From contig NZ_JAGSYD010000005.1 in assembly GCF_025685575.1 (NCBI RefSeq), positions 186,567 to 250,566 on the forward strand: 64,000 nt of DNA, given 5' to 3'. The DNA comes from Granulicella cerasi. Lineage in GTDB: Bacteria > Acidobacteriota > Terriglobia > Terriglobales > Acidobacteriaceae. A program made the position numbers and the translations under genes. Of this stretch, positions 61,880 through 64,000 are shown one piece after another (position 1 is the stretch's first letter; every line of letters starts with the position of its first letter). The notes below the pieces were generated by a model, which had not been told where the DNA came from, did not search any database, and saw only the letters and a list, made by a program, of their open reading frames with translations.

Positions 61880-63298
61880 CTATGCGTTGAAGACATACGT
61901 TGTCACGCTGAGTGGAGCGGTGACCACTTCAGCGCTGCCATTCTGTAACGTGACCGGCGGAAGCTTTGCGTGGGTCTCCGTCGTTGAAGTCCGCACAGCA
62001 ATGCAGCTCGTCGCGGGAAAGCCTCCAGGCTGAATGGTGAACGAACGCTCCACGGCATCATCGTTGATCGCCACACAAACCAGTCGCTTCGCATCGGGCG
62101 AAAGATACGCAGAGAAGTACGTATTGGGAGCGGGATTCGGCGTCGCATCGACGCGGTGGAAGCCTGGACGAATGAAGCGCGCAAATTGACCGATCGTAAA
62201 GAAGCGCTTGCTCAGCTGGTACTTCTTATTGGCCGAATCGATCCAGATCAAACCGCTGCGCGTGTTGTTGAAAGCAGCGCCCCACCAATAGAGCCATGCG
62301 CTCACATCGTTCTCGACCATGTGTGCATGGATCACGCGCGCCCAATAAACGCCATCGTTCATGTTCGTGATCTGCGGCCCCGTACCGACAGAAACCTCTG
62401 TCTCCCAGACGCGCTTGCCCAGGCTCAGCGCCTTTTGGAAACGTCCGGTACGAGCACTGATCGAAACAAAGTCACCAGAGTTCGGCGCATACGCATGAGC
62501 GGCCACGATCTCGAGCGACTTCGCATTCGCAGCATCATCCAGCACGACGTTGATGTACTCATCGCTCCAATGCTCATGCTCATCCACCACGATCTTTGCC
62601 GATACATTCTTTGCCGCAAACGTGGGCACAAGATTCTCGCGCACGAACTTCGACAACTCAGAACCGGTCCACTTGCACGATCCATAATTCAACGTCGGCG
62701 TGAAGTTCGGTTCATTCGCAGGCGACACCGCATAGATGTCCAGGCCAAAGCGTGCTTTGTACTCGAGCACATACGTCGCCAGGTACTCCGCGAAATCCTG
62801 ATAACACTCCTTCTTCAGAGCACTATCGTGCACGGCCCCGTTTGTCTTCATCCACGCAGGCGGAGACCAGCACGAAGAGAGAAAACGCGTGCATCCGCGC
62901 TTCTTCGCTTCGTTCATTAACCAGACAGCGTTTTCATCGCCCGCCCACTGAAACTCGCCCTTCTTCGGCTCAAAGGTTGGCACATCCCCGCTGTTGGCCC
63001 GCGCCTTATCCACGTCACCGATCTGGTTGCGCAAGATGGAGTAACCCATCCCTCCCGCTGGAGAAAACATGAGGTTCAGAAGATCATTCTGATCTTTTTC
63101 GCTGAGCACCCTTAAGAGTCCGCTCTGATTGAACGCCTCAGAGAAACCGAATCCGTCAATCTGCTGGCGGACGTGTTCGCCTTTATAGGCGATGCCCGCT
63201 ATCGCAGGTCGAGCTTCAGCGAAAGCGATGGGTTGATACGTTGCAACTGTCGCTGTGGCCGCGACAGATTGCAGGAAATGGCGCCTTGTAATGGGCAT
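61880..63298 (-). CDS. Glycoside hydrolase family 30 enzyme, Tat-exported
   Basis: This enzyme of 472 residues starts at ATG 63298 with a twin-arginine signal ITRRHFLQSVAAT. The GH30 TIM barrel opens with QIDGFGFSEAFNQSG, contains the acid/base glutamate in SPANEPNF and the nucleophile in VWETEVS, and closes with WLYWWGA; a side beta-domain follows at the C-terminus. GH30 includes endo-xylanases, glucuronoxylanases and beta-1,6-glucanases; the exact type is not resolvable here. TTG at 63397 would add 33 residues before the Tat signal and is rejected. It converges on the third receptor and may feed it. Confidence 0.9.
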   Translation of the reverse strand: MPITRRHFLQSVAATATVATYQPIAFAEARPAIAGIAYKGEHVRQQIDGFGFSEAFNQSGLLRVLSEKDQNDLLNLMFSPAGGMGYSILRNQIGDVDKARANSGDVPTFEPKKGEFQWAGDENAVWLMNEAKKRGCTRFLSSCWSPPAWMKTNGAVHDSALKKECYQDFAEYLATYVLEYKARFGLDIYAVSPANEPNFTPTLNYGSCKWTGSELSKFVRENLVPTFAAKNVSAKIVVDEHEHWSDEYINVVLDDAANAKSLEIVAAHAYAPNSGDFVSISARTGRFQKALSLGKRVWETEVSVGTGPQITNMNDGVYWARVIHAHMVENDVSAWLYWWGAAFNNTRSGLIWIDSANKKYQLSKRFFTIGQFARFIRPGFHRVDATPNPAPNTYFSAYLSPDAKRLVCVAINDDAVERSFTIQPGGFPATSCIAVRTSTTETHAKLPPVTLQNGSAEVVTAPLSVTTYVFNA

Positions 63299-63675
63299 CG
63301 AATAACTCTCGGAGTGAAGTAGATCAAGCCGCCGCAAATGACGTTTCGATTTCTGGCATTTTTTCGGCGTCGCTAAAATAGCCGACGGCACGAGCAACGA
63401 GCAAGTGAATTCGGCCTCAGACAGAAACCAAAATCTGGTGGCCCTCCCTACCGAATCATCAGCTTTCCGGAGGCCTCTCCGAAACCATGCCAGACCTTAT
63501 AGAGATTTTGTTCGAGCCCGAGCCTATGTGCGCGATTCAGTGCTACGGCTTCACACGTCAGGCAGTGGGCCCACGTCCCTGGATCGTCTGTGGATGCGAG
63601 ATCTCGATCAGCTGCTAGCAGTGCACATGGAATGGCCGGCGATCGCGTTTAGCATGGTGCAAGAGGGAGCCATCT
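63299..63675. other. Intergenic region between GH30 and MarC-like genes
   Basis: These 377 bp hold the divergent control signals for both genes. No coding pattern is convincing; a reading frame from 63405 is out of frame with the MarC-like gene. A T-rich stretch followed by GGCGTCG lies near 63360. No clear promoter pair or protein-binding repeat was found. Confidence 0.4.
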
Positions 63676-64000
63676 TTGCTCATCTGGAATTCGTTTCTCA
63701 TCGCATTCAGCGCTTTACTCCCGCTGATCAATCCGCTTGGCTCCTCGCTCGTTTTCCTCGGGCTCGTCGGAGATGTCCCGCCGAGCGTCTACCGCTCGCT
63801 CGCTCGCAAAATTGCCCTCAACAACATCATTTTTCTTGGCATCTTCGAGCTGCTCGGCTCAGCCATCCTGAACTTTTTCGGGATATCACTACCGATTGTT
63901 CAAGTCTCTGGCGGCATCGTGATCGCCGCGATTGGCTGGTCCGTCCTGAACGCAAAGGACTCAGAAGCGATGGCGAACGACAAGCGTGAAGAAGCTCAGC
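63676..64000 (+). CDS. MarC-family (UPF0056) membrane protein, N-terminal part
   Basis: The first 108 residues of a MarC/UPF0056 inner-membrane protein are visible and the gene runs off the right edge. The start is TTG at 63676, six bases after GAGGGAG. The frame reads LIWNSFLIAFSALLPLINP, the usual first helix with its conserved N-P, then GLVGDVPPSVYRSLARKIALN and two more helices with LLGSAILNFFGI and VSGGIVIAAIGW. A stop codon at 63616 bounds the frame on the left and no ATG is available. The function of the family is not settled. Confidence 0.72.
   Translation, partial: MLIWNSFLIAFSALLPLINPLGSSLVFLGLVGDVPPSVYRSLARKIALNNIIFLGIFELLGSAILNFFGISLPIVQVSGGIVIAAIGWSVLNAKDSEAMANDKREEAQ

Noticed and set aside
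63405..63989. A 194-codon plus-strand frame
   Set aside because: It has no family signal and overlaps the MarC-like frame, which has clear membrane helices and a ribosome site.
1..64000. tRNA, rRNA, CRISPR arrays, insertion sequences or phage genes
   Set aside because: I looked through the intergenic spaces and found no cloverleaf arms, regular spaced repeats, transposase motifs or integrase genes. Short non-coding RNAs cannot be excluded without a covariance-model search.

Overview
The window looks like chromosomal DNA of a soil acidobacterium of the Terriglobia type (Terriglobus, Granulicella or Edaphobacter relatives). The evidence is about 60% GC, three very long Oar-like TonB-dependent receptors that carry an N-terminal carboxypeptidase-regulatory domain, Planctomycete-type cytochrome/DUF1549/DUF1553 and DUF1501 proteins, many secreted glycoside hydrolases, and an NHL/Ig-like surface protein with the C-terminal layout common in that phylum. 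This assignment rests on gene content only. No rRNA, tRNA or CRISPR array was seen.

Layout. (1) 1-4207: end of a potassium-uptake operon (kdpB partial, kdpC, an outer-membrane porin, kdpE), with no kdpD in view. (2) 4209-11088: an ArsB-type transporter, a GT2-GtrA fusion, and a leftward trio (small Cys/His/Met-rich exported protein, TonB receptor, PepSY membrane protein) that looks like a metal-uptake operon, possibly for copper. (3) 11341-17406: a five-gene operon crtN-aldH-crtP-crtQ-crtO, with start/stop overlaps or direct abutment, matching the staphyloxanthin (C30 carotenoid) pathway of Staphylococcus. No dehydrosqualene synthase gene is present, so squalene made elsewhere is the likely substrate. 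(4) 17396-22168: a LacI regulator, a YegD-like Hsp70, a DUF1634/TSUP exporter pair and a divergent LysR regulator.

(5) 22341-42365: a polysaccharide-utilisation locus with GDSL esterase, GH31, GH106 rhamnosidase, Oar-like TonB receptor, Tat-exported GH92 mannosidase, LacI regulator, sugar:H+ symporter, GH38 mannosidase and alpha/beta-hydrolase. Seven copies of one 14-bp imperfect palindrome (TGGTATCGnTnCCA) lie in its intergenic regions or on start codons, including two pairs spaced 211-212 bp. They appear to be operators of the local LacI protein, whose own gene seems to start at CTG. The enzyme set suggests an alpha-mannose- and rhamnose-containing glycan.

(6) 42404-44478: an MFS transporter and a nucleoside phosphorylase. 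(7) 44490-52116: leftward Oar-like receptor, triple-CxxCH Planctomycete-type cytochrome protein and DUF1501 protein. (8) 52593-53822: an AlaA-type aminotransferase. (9) 54222-63298: NHL/Ig-like protein, a third Oar-like receptor and a convergent GH30 enzyme. (10) 63676-end: start of a MarC-family membrane protein read from a TTG codon.
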